DNA from: Clostridia bacterium
GTDB lineage: Bacteria; Bacillota; Clostridia; Oscillospirales; Acutalibacteraceae
Assembly: GCA_024689165.1 (NCBI GenBank)
Contig: JAILDS010000109.1
Span: 1-16,178, forward strand
DNA: 16,178 bases
Direction: 5' to 3'
The position numbers were made by a program, and so were the translations under genes. Positions 7,842 through 14,281 of the stretch are shown piece by piece. A model generated the notes under the pieces. That model was not told the DNA's origin, ran no database searches, and worked only from the letters and a program-made list of their open reading frames with translations. Numbering within the stretch: the stretch's first letter is position 1; the number at the start of each line of letters is the position of its first letter.

Positions 7842-7943
7842 TTATTTCAGCGAGAAACCGACTCTTTCAAGAAGTACGGTGATAAGAGAACCGATATAAG
7901 TGATTATCGCGAGAAGCTGCTCCCAGAAATTGGAGTAATTCAT
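7842..7943 (-). CDS. 33-aa hydrophobic peptide, unknown function
   Basis: ATG 7943 is preceded by a perfect GGAGGTG, and a near-consensus promoter sits 34 bp upstream, so this very short ORF is convincingly expressed. The product begins MNYSNFWEQ, has a non-polar stretch at about 10-25 (LLAIITYIG, SLITVLL) bounded by E8 and E26-R27, and ends GFSLK. It could span the membrane once or lie on it as an amphipathic helix. Net charge is about zero. There is no signal-peptide cleavage site, no Cys and no leader motif. The LLAxII core recalls the 46-aa peptide at 15779-15919. It precedes coaX, separated by a leaky hairpin. It could be a free peptide, or a leader whose translation sets readthrough into coaX. 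I do not recognise the family. Confidence 0.72.
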   Translation of the reverse strand: MNYSNFWEQLLAIITYIGSLITVLLERVGFSLK

Positions 7944-7976
7944 TAATTTCACCTCCGTGAGACTGCGACTGGGGTC

Positions 7977-8005
7977 ATTATAATCCGCTGCTCGGAATAA
8001 ATCAA
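7977..8005 (-). promoter_or_regulatory. Strong promoter of the 33-aa peptide gene
   Basis: On the minus strand TTGATT (8005-8000), 17 bp, then a perfect TATAAT (7982-7977). The predicted leader is about 27 nt with GGAGGTG. An A-rich stretch lies just upstream (about 8018-8030). Confidence 0.85.
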
Positions 8006-8049
8006 GCGGTTGGATAGAATTTGTTTTTTTCTTAACATTTCTTCCAAAA

Positions 8050-8766
8050 TCAGAAAAAGAAGATCGACAGCGCGAGGAAGGTCTCGCTCAGATAATACGT
8101 TATGATATTGAATATCTTGAACGGGAAGCTTTTCGCCGTTTTTTCGTCTGCGAGGATCACGCCGAGTGAAAAATCCGAGCAGACGAACAGAAAGCCGCCC
8201 GAAGCGAGAAGAGTCGCGGCGACCTCTCCGTTCGGCAGGCTCAGGGCGAGCGCGCCGAGCCTTGCCGCCTTGACCGCCATCGTCAGGATGAACAGCGCGT
8301 ATACGGCGAACGCGCAGGCGAAGAGGGCGGACAGCTTCAGCTTGCTTATGAGGACGAAAGCGACGGCGCCGCAGAACAGGAGCAGAACGCACAGTATCTC
8401 CTGCCATATGAACGCCGGAGAATCCGGACGGAACACGGCGATCTGCTTCTGGTACGCGATCGTGAACAGTATGTGCCCGGACAAAAACGCCAGAAAGCCC
8501 ACGCCGAACATGACCTTGGGCCGTTTAAGGTGCAAAAAAAGGTCGCCCAGCCAGCTCAGCGCGGCTCCGCAGAGCATCAGCAGGGCAAAATCGCTGCGGG
8601 AGCCGGAAAAATAAGCCGCGGCCGCTATCGCGAGAAAGCCCGTGGAGGTCACCATTTTGTAAAGCAGGCTCTTCAGGCTTTTGCCCGGGAGCTGAGCTTT
8701 GAGAAAGAGCGGGCAGAAGATCGTTTCGACCGCAACAGCGCCGAAGCACACTGCGTATGTGAGCAT
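8050..8766 (-). CDS. YhhN/TMEM86 family membrane protein, probable lysoplasmalogenase
   Basis: 238 aa, almost wholly hydrophobic, with about seven to eight membrane helices, as usual for YhhN/TMEM86 proteins. Family signatures: G74-D75 (LSWLGDLFL), G97-H98 in a FLAFLSGHIL helix, and S197-D198 (FVCSDFS), followed by a final ITYYLSETF helix. Characterised members cleave the vinyl-ether bond of lysoplasmalogens, giving a fatty aldehyde and a glycerophospho-head group; anaerobic clostridia make plasmalogens, so this is a sensible role, though unproven here. ATG 8766 follows GGAGG with 5 nt spacing. Transcription starts from a promoter divergent to that of a glycerophosphodiesterase whose substrate could be this enzyme's product. 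No clear terminator follows the gene. Confidence 0.82.
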   Translation of the reverse strand: MLTYAVCFGAVAVETIFCPLFLKAQLPGKSLKSLLYKMVTSTGFLAIAAAAYFSGSRSDFALLMLCGAALSWLGDLFLHLKRPKVMFGVGFLAFLSGHILFTIAYQKQIAVFRPDSPAFIWQEILCVLLLFCGAVAFVLISKLKLSALFACAFAVYALFILTMAVKAARLGALALSLPNGEVAATLLASGGFLFVCSDFSLGVILADEKTAKSFPFKIFNIITYYLSETFLALSIFFF

Positions 8767-8793
8767 ACCGTCCTCCGAAAGTCGTTTTCCGGT

Positions 8794-8822
8794 ATTGTAG
8801 CACCCACAGAAAGTTATTTCAA
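8794..8822 (-). promoter_or_regulatory. Promoter of the yhhN-like gene, framed by inverted repeats
   Basis: On the minus strand TTGAAA (8822-8817), 17 bp, then TACAAT (8799-8794). TTTCCGGT (8786-8793) and ACCGGAAA (8825-8832) form an 8-bp inverted repeat closely flanking the core, and GTTATT/AATAAC (8813-8826) is a palindrome over the -35. Either could be an operator. Confidence 0.78.
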
Positions 8823-8865
8823 TAACCGGAAAGGCTGTTTCTTCCCGATTTATTTTTAAAATGTG

Positions 8866-8894
8866 TTGTAAATCTTTCCATCAGGTGGTAAAAT
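8866..8894 (+). promoter_or_regulatory. Promoter of the GDPD-lysozyme-mtnN-rpe operon
   Basis: TTGTAA (8866-8871), 17 bp, then TAAAAT (8889-8894), with SD AAGGAG at 8914-8919. It is divergent from the yhhN promoter, with about 45 bp between the two -35 boxes. Confidence 0.75.
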
Positions 8895-8927
8895 CCACGA
8901 AAGGGAACCGAAAAAGGAGATGAAAGT

Positions 8928-9710
8928 TTGAAAATAAGCAATCCGTATCACTCGCTTGTCTCGCTGATCTCTGTTTTCGCTCTCCTTATCGCCAACCTCG
9001 GTTTTTTTGACGGCCGCGCTTCCGAGGTCGTTTTCATCGGGCACAGGGGTTACTGTTCCGAATATCTTGAGAATACGACCGAGTCGTTTGAAAAAGCCGC
9101 CGAGGTCGGCTTCGGCGGCTGTGAGACCGACGTCCGCGTCGCCGCGGACGGCACGCTCATGCTCTCTCACGCCGGTTCGTACCTTTATGAGGACGGAACG
9201 TCGCTCGAGGTCGCGGAGCACACCTATGAAGAGCTCACGGCAAAGCCCCTTTATAACGAATTCACCGATACTGTCCTTTATGCCTGCACCTTCGCAGAGT
9301 TCGTCGAGATAATGGCGTCGCACGATATGTTCTGCTTTATCGAACTGAAGGACTGCTATCCCGACTCCGCCCTTGCAGAGATAGTAGAGACGGTCGAGGA
9401 GCTCTATACCTTCGAAAAAGCCTCCATCCAGTCCATGCAGCTCGACAATCTCAAAAAACTCAGAGAAAAATACCCGGACCTGCCCCTGATGTTCTGCTGC
9501 GGCGGATATACCGACGAGACCGCCGAGGCTGTCGAGCTCGGCTTCGACCTCGACATGAGGCTTCAGGACATCTTCCCGACCGTAGTTTCAAAATGCCACA
9601 GGGCGGGCTGCCGTTTCGCGGTGTGGACAGCCGACACCAGAGAGACCGTCGCCTACGCCCTGATGCTCGGCGCGGATTTTATCGAGTCGGATTACCGCTG
9701 GTCGCTGTGA
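8928..9710 (+). CDS. Exported or membrane-anchored glycerophosphodiester phosphodiesterase
   Basis: 260 aa from TTG 8928. TTG is chosen because AAGGAG lies 8 nt upstream and the next residues form a signal anchor (about 10-27); an ATG at 8920 reads only three codons before TGA. GDPD enzymes hydrolyse glycerophosphodiesters to glycerol-3-phosphate and an alcohol. Motifs: H39-R40-G41, ENT (49-51), E66-x-D68 (metal), H81, E139-x-K141 and W233-TAD. The family's HD pair at the second catalytic His reads H81-A82; the His itself is kept. The position outside the membrane suggests action on lipid head groups or teichoic-acid-type polymers. It is first in a plus-strand operon and divergent from the lysoplasmalogenase-like gene. 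The C-terminal AVWTAD and GADFIESDY segments are typical. Confidence 0.9.
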   Translation: MKISNPYHSLVSLISVFALLIANLGFFDGRASEVVFIGHRGYCSEYLENTTESFEKAAEVGFGGCETDVRVAADGTLMLSHAGSYLYEDGTSLEVAEHTYEELTAKPLYNEFTDTVLYACTFAEFVEIMASHDMFCFIELKDCYPDSALAEIVETVEELYTFEKASIQSMQLDNLKKLREKYPDLPLMFCCGGYTDETAEAVELGFDLDMRLQDIFPTVVSKCHRAGCRFAVWTADTRETVAYALMLGADFIESDYRWSL

Positions 9711-9746
9711 GCGAAATATTTGCAGCAAGTGTTTATTGGGAATGAT

Positions 9747-11192
9747 ATGAAACGTATCCGTTTTCGCGGCTTTTTTGCCGTTCTGCTGAGCCTGGCGGTA
9801 GCTCTCTCGTGCTTCGGTGTAATACGCCTCAGCGGTACGAGGGCTCTTGAAGAGTGCGCTTACGTCAGCGGAACGGTCGTCACTACCGCCGCGGTCAATT
9901 TCAGGACCGCAGAGAAAGAGGACAGCCCCATCGCCATAGACGCCTCCGGCGCGAGGGTGGTCGTTCCCGAGGGAACTGAGCTGACGATCAAAAGGGTCGC
10001 CGGCGACAGAGGTCTGACGTTTTATAACGGCATGGAAGGCTGGGTCTGTCTCGATTACGTCTCCTACTTCAGCTATTCCGAGGTGTTCGACGGAGAGGAT
10101 GAGAGCGTCGAAACGCCCGAAAAACCCAAATATATCGACTATTCCGACCCGACTAAAAAAGTCGACTGGCTGGTCGTCGACGTTTCGCGCTTTCAGCCCG
10201 AAAGAGAGATCGACTGGTCCGAGCTCGCTGCGGCGGGGGTGAAGGGCGCCATAATCCGGCTCGGCGGGCGCTATTACAATTCGCCCGACGCCTCTCTGTA
10301 TGAGGATACCGAGTTTTACGCGCATTATCTCGGCGCGGTAGCCGCGGGTATCAAGGTCGGCGCGTACTTCTTTTCTTCTGCGGCCACGAAGAAAGGCGCC
10401 GAAGAGGAGGCGGATTACGCGCTCAAGCTCCTTGAGGACAGCGGCGCGGTGCTCGACTGGCCGATCTTCATCGATATCGAGGACATGATCGCGAGCCCTA
10501 CGTCCCTGCACGTAGTCGCCGGTAAGGAGGCCTGCACCACCGTCGTCGAGTCCTTCTGTTCCCGGCTCGAGGAACACGGGTATTTCACCGGCATCTATAC
10601 AAACGCGGCCTTTGTCAGGGACCTGCTCGATCCCTCCTGCCTCGAGAACCGTTCCATGTGGACGGCCGCGTATATGTCCGTCTGTCCTTATAAGGGCGAT
10701 TATCAGATGTGGCAGTATACCGCCAACGGCAGGCTCAGCGGTTTTAACGGCCCGCTCGACGTTTCGCACTGCTATTTCGACTATTCCGCCGCGATAGGCG
10801 GTCTTAACGACGGCGGCTCCGGTTCGGTCAGGCGTTCGGTGTGCGCCCACGCACTCGACCGCTGGGATTTTACCAGACTGCCCGAGAAAAACGGGACGTG
10901 GGAGCGCGAGTGCCGCTGCGGGAAGTGCGGCGCGGTGATACGCGAGGTCTCGCCCGTGTTCGCTGTATGCGACCCGTTCCGCGACGGAGAGGTGACGAGC
11001 GCGGACGCGAGGTCGGCGCTCCGGCTGGCGATAGGCCTTGACGAGGAAGACCTTTTCAACGGCTTCCAGGCGGACGCGGACGCGGACGGCGAAGTGACCG
11101 CCGAGGACGCGAGACTGATCCTTCGGATAGCGCTCGGTCTGGAGAGCGGTATAACGTATGAAGAAGAAAGCACGGAGGTAGAGATATCATGA
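9747..11192 (+). CDS. Secreted GH25 lysozyme with SH3-like domain, Cys-rich module and type I dockerin
   Basis: 481 aa from ATG 9747, where a signal peptide begins (MKRIRFRG, hydrophobic 9-25); an upstream TTG at 9720 would bury it. The SD is weak (TTGGGA). Order: SH3-like domain (about 40-108), GH25 domain (about 140-350), a small Cys/His module (C366, H368, C389, C391, C394) and a dockerin (about 405-470). GH25 signatures: D145-V-S, I-D-W, GAYFFSSA, catalytic D243-x-E245 (FIDIED) and MWQYTA. The enzyme would cut peptidoglycan between MurNAc and GlcNAc. The dockerin has two loops: D409-PFRDGEVTSAD (Asn position changed to F411) and a canonical D443-ADADGEVTAED, each followed by an LRxAxGL helix. 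Dockerins bind cohesins, so it may dock on a surface scaffold; no cohesin is in the window. Its stop overlaps the mtnN start (ATGA). Confidence 0.91.
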   Translation: MKRIRFRGFFAVLLSLAVALSCFGVIRLSGTRALEECAYVSGTVVTTAAVNFRTAEKEDSPIAIDASGARVVVPEGTELTIKRVAGDRGLTFYNGMEGWVCLDYVSYFSYSEVFDGEDESVETPEKPKYIDYSDPTKKVDWLVVDVSRFQPEREIDWSELAAAGVKGAIIRLGGRYYNSPDASLYEDTEFYAHYLGAVAAGIKVGAYFFSSAATKKGAEEEADYALKLLEDSGAVLDWPIFIDIEDMIASPTSLHVVAGKEACTTVVESFCSRLEEHGYFTGIYTNAAFVRDLLDPSCLENRSMWTAAYMSVCPYKGDYQMWQYTANGRLSGFNGPLDVSHCYFDYSAAIGGLNDGGSGSVRRSVCAHALDRWDFTRLPEKNGTWERECRCGKCGAVIREVSPVFAVCDPFRDGEVTSADARSALRLAIGLDEEDLFNGFQADADADGEVTAEDARLILRIALGLESGITYEEESTEVEIS

Positions 11193-11863
11193 AAATAGCT
11201 TTGTTCATTGCCGACAGGTGCGAGTTCGAGCCCCTTGAGGGGAAAGCGGCCGCTTATCATCCCGTTGCCGGGTCGTTTTTCGGTCTGGATTCTCTCAGAT
11301 TCTCCGCCGGCGAAAAGGAAGTCCTCGCGATACGCACGCTTATCGGGAAGACGGCGGCCGCAAGCGCCGCTGCGCTCGCAGTTGCCGCCTTCGGGCCCGA
11401 CGCGGCGATAAACGTAGGCCATTCGGGCTGTGTCTGCGGATTTTCAAAGGGCGACTTCGTTGCGGGGTCGAGCTACATAGAGTGTGATTTTGACCTGAGC
11501 CCCTTAGGTAAGGCTCCCGGCGAAAAGCCCGATACCTTCAGTCTGACCGAAGCCCCTGAGGATCTGCTCGCAAAAGCGGTCAAGCTTACGGGCGGACGGT
11601 CCGGCGCCATGGGCAGCGGCGACTTTTTCCTTGCGGACAACGCCGTAAAGGAACGCTACAGAGAGCTGTTCGGCATCAGCTGCTTCGATATGGAGACGGG
11701 CGCTCAGGCGTGGACCCTCAAGCGCCTCGGCGTGCCGTATGTCGCCGTGCGCAGGATATCCGACGACGCGGGCGAGAAGGCTTCCGAGAAGTATACCGAC
11801 AGCACGCTGACGCTTTCGACCGGTCTTGCCGACGCGGCGCTCGCGCTTATCGAGGTGCTGTGA
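11189..11863 (+). CDS. mtnN: 5'-methylthioadenosine/S-adenosylhomocysteine nucleosidase-like protein
   Basis: 224 aa, typical for the PNP/UDP phosphorylase superfamily. MTA/SAH nucleosidases split adenine from the by-products of SAM-dependent reactions. Supporting residues: E12 near the N-terminus, INVGHSGC for the glycine-rich phosphate-site analogue, S143-G-D145, M168-E169 (FDMETGA) and S191-D192 (RRISDDAG), where catalytic and ribose-binding residues sit in MtnN. Sequence is divergent between these motifs, so another purine nucleoside hydrolase, for example a futalosine hydrolase-type enzyme, is not excluded. The start overlaps the lysozyme stop by 4 nt, with GGAGGT upstream inside that gene. 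The end overlaps the rpe start as TGATG. Both point to translational coupling within the operon. Confidence 0.82.
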   Translation: MKIALFIADRCEFEPLEGKAAAYHPVAGSFFGLDSLRFSAGEKEVLAIRTLIGKTAAASAAALAVAAFGPDAAINVGHSGCVCGFSKGDFVAGSSYIECDFDLSPLGKAPGEKPDTFSLTEAPEDLLAKAVKLTGGRSGAMGSGDFFLADNAVKERYRELFGISCFDMETGAQAWTLKRLGVPYVAVRRISDDAGEKASEKYTDSTLTLSTGLADAALALIEVL

Positions 11864-12510
11864 TGACGCTCATAGCGCCTTCTATCCTTTCCTGTGATTT
11901 TTCCGTAGCGGGGGAGGAGATCGCCCGCTGCGAAAGGGCGGGAGCGGACTGGATCCACGTCGACGTCATGGACGGGCATTTTGTCCCGAACCTGACCTTC
12001 GGCGCTCCCGTAATAAAAAAATACCGCAGATGGACGACTCTCCCCTTTGACGTACATCTGATGGTCAGCCACCCGCTTGATTTCGTAAAATCCGTCCGCG
12101 ACGCTGGCGCGGACGTTATATCTTTCCATATCGAAAGCTGCGACGACCCCGCCGAAACTCTGCGGGCAATAAAAGACTCCGGCGCTAAGAGCGGGCTTGC
12201 GCTCAAACCGGGGACGCCCGTTTCGGAATGCTTCGGTCTGCTCGGGCTCTGCGATATGGTCCTGCTTATGAGCGTCGAACCGGGCTTCGGCGGCCAGAAA
12301 TACAAGCCCGAGACCGAAGAAAAAGCGAAAACGCTGAAAGAATACTGCTCCGCAAACGGTTTTTCTCCTCTGCTCGAGATCGACGGGGGGATCGACAGAA
12401 CGACGGCGCCGCGCGCGGTCGCCGCAGGGATCGACGTCCTCGTCGCAGGCAGCTTCCTGTTCGGAGCGGAAGACATGAGCGCCTCTATCGCACGACTGCG
12501 CGGCGCGTGA
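11863..12510 (+). CDS. rpe: Ribulose-phosphate 3-epimerase
   Basis: 215 aa TIM barrel, the usual length. It interconverts ribulose-5-phosphate and xylulose-5-phosphate in the pentose phosphate pathway. Motifs: APSILSCDF at the N-terminus, H32-V-D34-V-M-D37-GHFVPN, D63-V-H65-LM, SVEPGFGGQ, and LEIDGGI with D174; these give the metal-binding His/Asp set and the phosphate loop (VAGSFLFG). ATG 11863 overlaps the preceding stop (TGATG) and uses GAGGTG in the end of that gene; a longer frame from 11710 is the shadow of the upstream gene. In many bacteria rpe lies near rsgA and the PASTA kinase and phosphatase genes; here it sits behind a nucleosidase instead. Confidence 0.96.
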   Translation: MTLIAPSILSCDFSVAGEEIARCERAGADWIHVDVMDGHFVPNLTFGAPVIKKYRRWTTLPFDVHLMVSHPLDFVKSVRDAGADVISFHIESCDDPAETLRAIKDSGAKSGLALKPGTPVSECFGLLGLCDMVLLMSVEPGFGGQKYKPETEEKAKTLKEYCSANGFSPLLEIDGGIDRTTAPRAVAAGIDVLVAGSFLFGAEDMSASIARLRGA

Positions 12511-12563
12511 CGACCGTACGGCCCGTTCTGCCCAAACAGGGTCAGCCTGATTTTGCGTGAATC

Positions 12564-13754
12564 ATGAAAAAAAACAGATCCTCGAAAAAATCGCCCCATG
12601 TATCCACGTCCCGCGCTGCGACGGGGTTTTTTGAAGAGTATCCGGACAAAGTAGTCAATCTCGAAGGTTATCGCATCAACGCGGATTCCGAGACAAAAAG
12701 AAAGCGCGTCCTGAAGGCCGCGGCTGCCGTTGTTGCCGTGGTCATGGTTTTTTGCGTCTCGTTCACGGTCACGCGATCGCTCAAAGATATAGTCAACGCC
12801 CCTGTCGAAGAAGAGACGGGCGAAGAGGCACGTGACAGCGGGGCTTACGCTCCGGCTGCCGAACTGCGGGCGTGCTTTATCGGTATGGAGGAGATTTGCG
12901 CCTCGCCGGTTTCCGCCGCGAAAAAAGCAGTTGAGCTCGGGGCGAACGCCGTCATGACCGACCTCAAAACGCCCGACGGCAGGCTGTATTACCGTTCGAA
13001 CGCCTCCGCGGCGGCGAGCTCTAACGCATGGGGGGACGCCCCGAGAAACGCCGCAGATGCCGCAAGACTGCTCAGGGAGAGCGGAGTGAGCCCTGTCGCG
13101 AGGATCTCATGTCTGCGCGATTCTCTCGGTTCGGCTTACATTTCCGGCGGCGCGATCCTTGCTTTCGGGGGCGGCGTATATACCGACGCGGAGGGCTTCG
13201 GCTGGCTTGACCCGTACAGCTATAAGGTCAGAAGCTACATTGCCGTTCTCGTACGGGAGATAGCGGCTATGGGCTTCGAGAAGATAATCCTTTCCGATTT
13301 TCGTCTGCCTGCCGCAGAAGGGATCGCCTCCGGCAATACGGACTCTTTTTCCGACCTGAACGAGGTACTGCGGTCATTCCTGACGGAGCTCAGAACCGCC
13401 GCCGGGTCGAGCGAGCTAATATTGGAGCTCGAGCTTAAAGACGTAGCCGGCGGCGAGAATACCGTTTACGGGACGGGCAATATGTTCTCGACGGCATGCT
13501 CCGCAGTCGCCGTCGATCTGCGGCTTTCCCGTCAGAGCAAAAACTTCACGCTCGGCGGCAAGGTGTTCGAAGACCCGGCCTCCGTTCCGTTTTCTTTCCT
13601 TGCCGACGCGACAGAGGTTCTTTCCCGCGTTCGTCTCGAAACGGGGGAGAAACTGATAGTCATGACCGGCGACGACGATGGCCTGAACGAACGCCTTTTC
13701 TCGCTTATGGGCGATTCCTTCTCGGGGGTCATCGTGATCCCGGAAAGCCGCTGA
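12564..13754 (+). CDS. Membrane-anchored DUF4015-like putative glycoside hydrolase
   Basis: 396 aa. A basic cytoplasmic N-terminus (1-48) leads to one membrane helix (about 50-70), then a Glu-rich linker and an extracellular barrel-like domain (about 100-396). The domain resembles the putative glycosidase family DUF4015 (PF13200): LGANAVMTDLK (D133) and GRLYYRS, then SPVARISCLRDS (177-187), W214-LDPY, and a GFEKIILSDFRLP block (238-249) standing for the family's GFDEIQFDYIRFP. The substrate is unknown; a cell-wall or exopolysaccharide role is inferred from location and family. The RP-loop Tyr-Ile-Arg-Phe is changed to Phe-Arg-Leu. No clear SD precedes ATG 12564, and 53 bp separate it from rpe, so translation may be weak. 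No hairpin follows the stop; readthrough into the 47-aa peptide unit is possible. Confidence 0.75.
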   Translation: MKKNRSSKKSPHVSTSRAATGFFEEYPDKVVNLEGYRINADSETKRKRVLKAAAAVVAVVMVFCVSFTVTRSLKDIVNAPVEEETGEEARDSGAYAPAAELRACFIGMEEICASPVSAAKKAVELGANAVMTDLKTPDGRLYYRSNASAAASSNAWGDAPRNAADAARLLRESGVSPVARISCLRDSLGSAYISGGAILAFGGGVYTDAEGFGWLDPYSYKVRSYIAVLVREIAAMGFEKIILSDFRLPAAEGIASGNTDSFSDLNEVLRSFLTELRTAAGSSELILELELKDVAGGENTVYGTGNMFSTACSAVAVDLRLSRQSKNFTLGGKVFEDPASVPFSFLADATEVLSRVRLETGEKLIVMTGDDDGLNERLFSLMGDSFSGVIVIPESR

Positions 13755-13797
13755 ACGCTCAAATTATTAAAAAAACTCTACAAATTCCGTTTACCGC

Positions 13798-13826
13798 TTG
13801 CAAATCTTTTTTTATTGTGGTAGGAT
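13798..13826 (+). promoter_or_regulatory. Promoter of the 47-aa peptide gene
   Basis: TTGCAA (13798-13803), 17 bp containing a T7 tract, then TAGGAT (13821-13826). The predicted leader is about 20 nt and carries GAGGTG. Confidence 0.72.
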
Positions 13827-13853
13827 AACGCCAAATGAAAGCGAGGTGTCTTT

Positions 13854-13997
13854 ATGGATATTCTTTCTCTTATCAGGCAGTATCTCGGGTTCTTTTATGA
13901 GCTGATACTCTACATCAAGGGCCTTCTCTTCGGTGAGGACCAGAGAACGACCGAATGCCCGGTCTCTTACGAGTGGCAGGAAAGCCTCGATATCTGA
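13854..13997 (+). CDS. 47-aa amphipathic acidic peptide, unknown function
   Basis: ATG 13854 follows GCGAGGTG with 6 nt spacing. The promoter 28 bp upstream of the start and a strong terminator just downstream make this a self-contained gene. The N-terminal half (about 3-26: ILSLIRQYLG, FFYELILYIKG, LLF) is a likely amphipathic or membrane helix. The C-terminal half (GEDQRTTECP, SYEWQESLDI) is polar and acidic, with a single Cys35 and Trp41. Net charge is about -5, which argues against a cationic bacteriocin. There is no signal cleavage site. It lies between the envelope operon and gdhA and is not obviously part of either. Possible roles are a small membrane-associated regulator, a signalling peptide or a toxin. 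I do not recognise it. Confidence 0.7.
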   Translation: MDILSLIRQYLGFFYELILYIKGLLFGEDQRTTECPVSYEWQESLDI

Positions 13998-14023
13998 GTC
14001 TTTTTTTCGGCACGAAACGGCAG

Positions 14024-14050
14024 CCGCCGTCGGTTCCGACGGCGGTTTTT
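14024..14050 (+). terminator. Strong terminator after the 47-aa peptide gene
   Basis: CCGCCGTCGG pairs with CCGACGGCGG (14024-14045), followed by TTTTT. It also ends any readthrough from the upstream operon. Confidence 0.9.
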
Positions 14051-14281
14051 CCATGCTTTTAAAAATTACCTAAAACGGGTTTTTTGCGCATTTTTGTTTT
14101 GTTTATGTTAACAAAAATAAGAAAAAAACGTGCGCGCGCACTTGATTTTGCGCGAAGCTGTATTATAATTCCCGTATTAGCGTGGTAAAGCGTTGATGTG
14201 TTTCGGGCGGACTCGCGGGCTCCGCACAGTCTTCCCCCGTTCGGAACAGCTATTTCTCACAAGCAGAAAGGATGTTTTTAA
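14051..14281 (+). other. gdhA upstream region and leader
   Basis: This stretch contains an A/T-rich block (14080-14128) with TTTTTGTT/AACAAAAA arms (14091-14098 and 14110-14117), the palindrome GTGCGCGCGCAC (14130-14141) abutting the promoter, the promoter itself, and a leader of about 105 nt in which I see no known riboswitch and no ORF with an SD. Confidence 0.55.
14142..14169 (+). promoter_or_regulatory. gdhA promoter
   Basis: TTGATT (14142-14147), 16 bp, then a perfect TATAAT (14164-14169). A/T-rich sequence upstream could act as an UP element, and the 12-bp palindrome touching the -35 is a candidate operator or supercoil-sensitive site. Confidence 0.82.

Noticed and set aside
9588..10850. 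420-codon minus-strand ORF
   Set aside because: It lies antisense to the GDPD and GH25 genes, which have clear motifs. Its translation is Arg/Val/Asp-rich without any domain, as expected for antisense frames in GC-rich DNA.
11710..11862. 51-codon N-terminal extension of rpe
   Set aside because: It is the out-of-frame end of mtnN; the Rpe family starts at MTLIAPSIL and an SD plus TGATG overlap support 11863.
13812..14054. 80-codon minus-strand ORF
   Set aside because: It overlaps the terminator and is antisense to the 47-aa gene, which has a promoter, SD and terminator in the right order.
14170..14281. Possible riboswitch in the gdhA leader
   Set aside because: No conserved aptamer core recognised and no terminator or SD-masking hairpin visible before the start codon.
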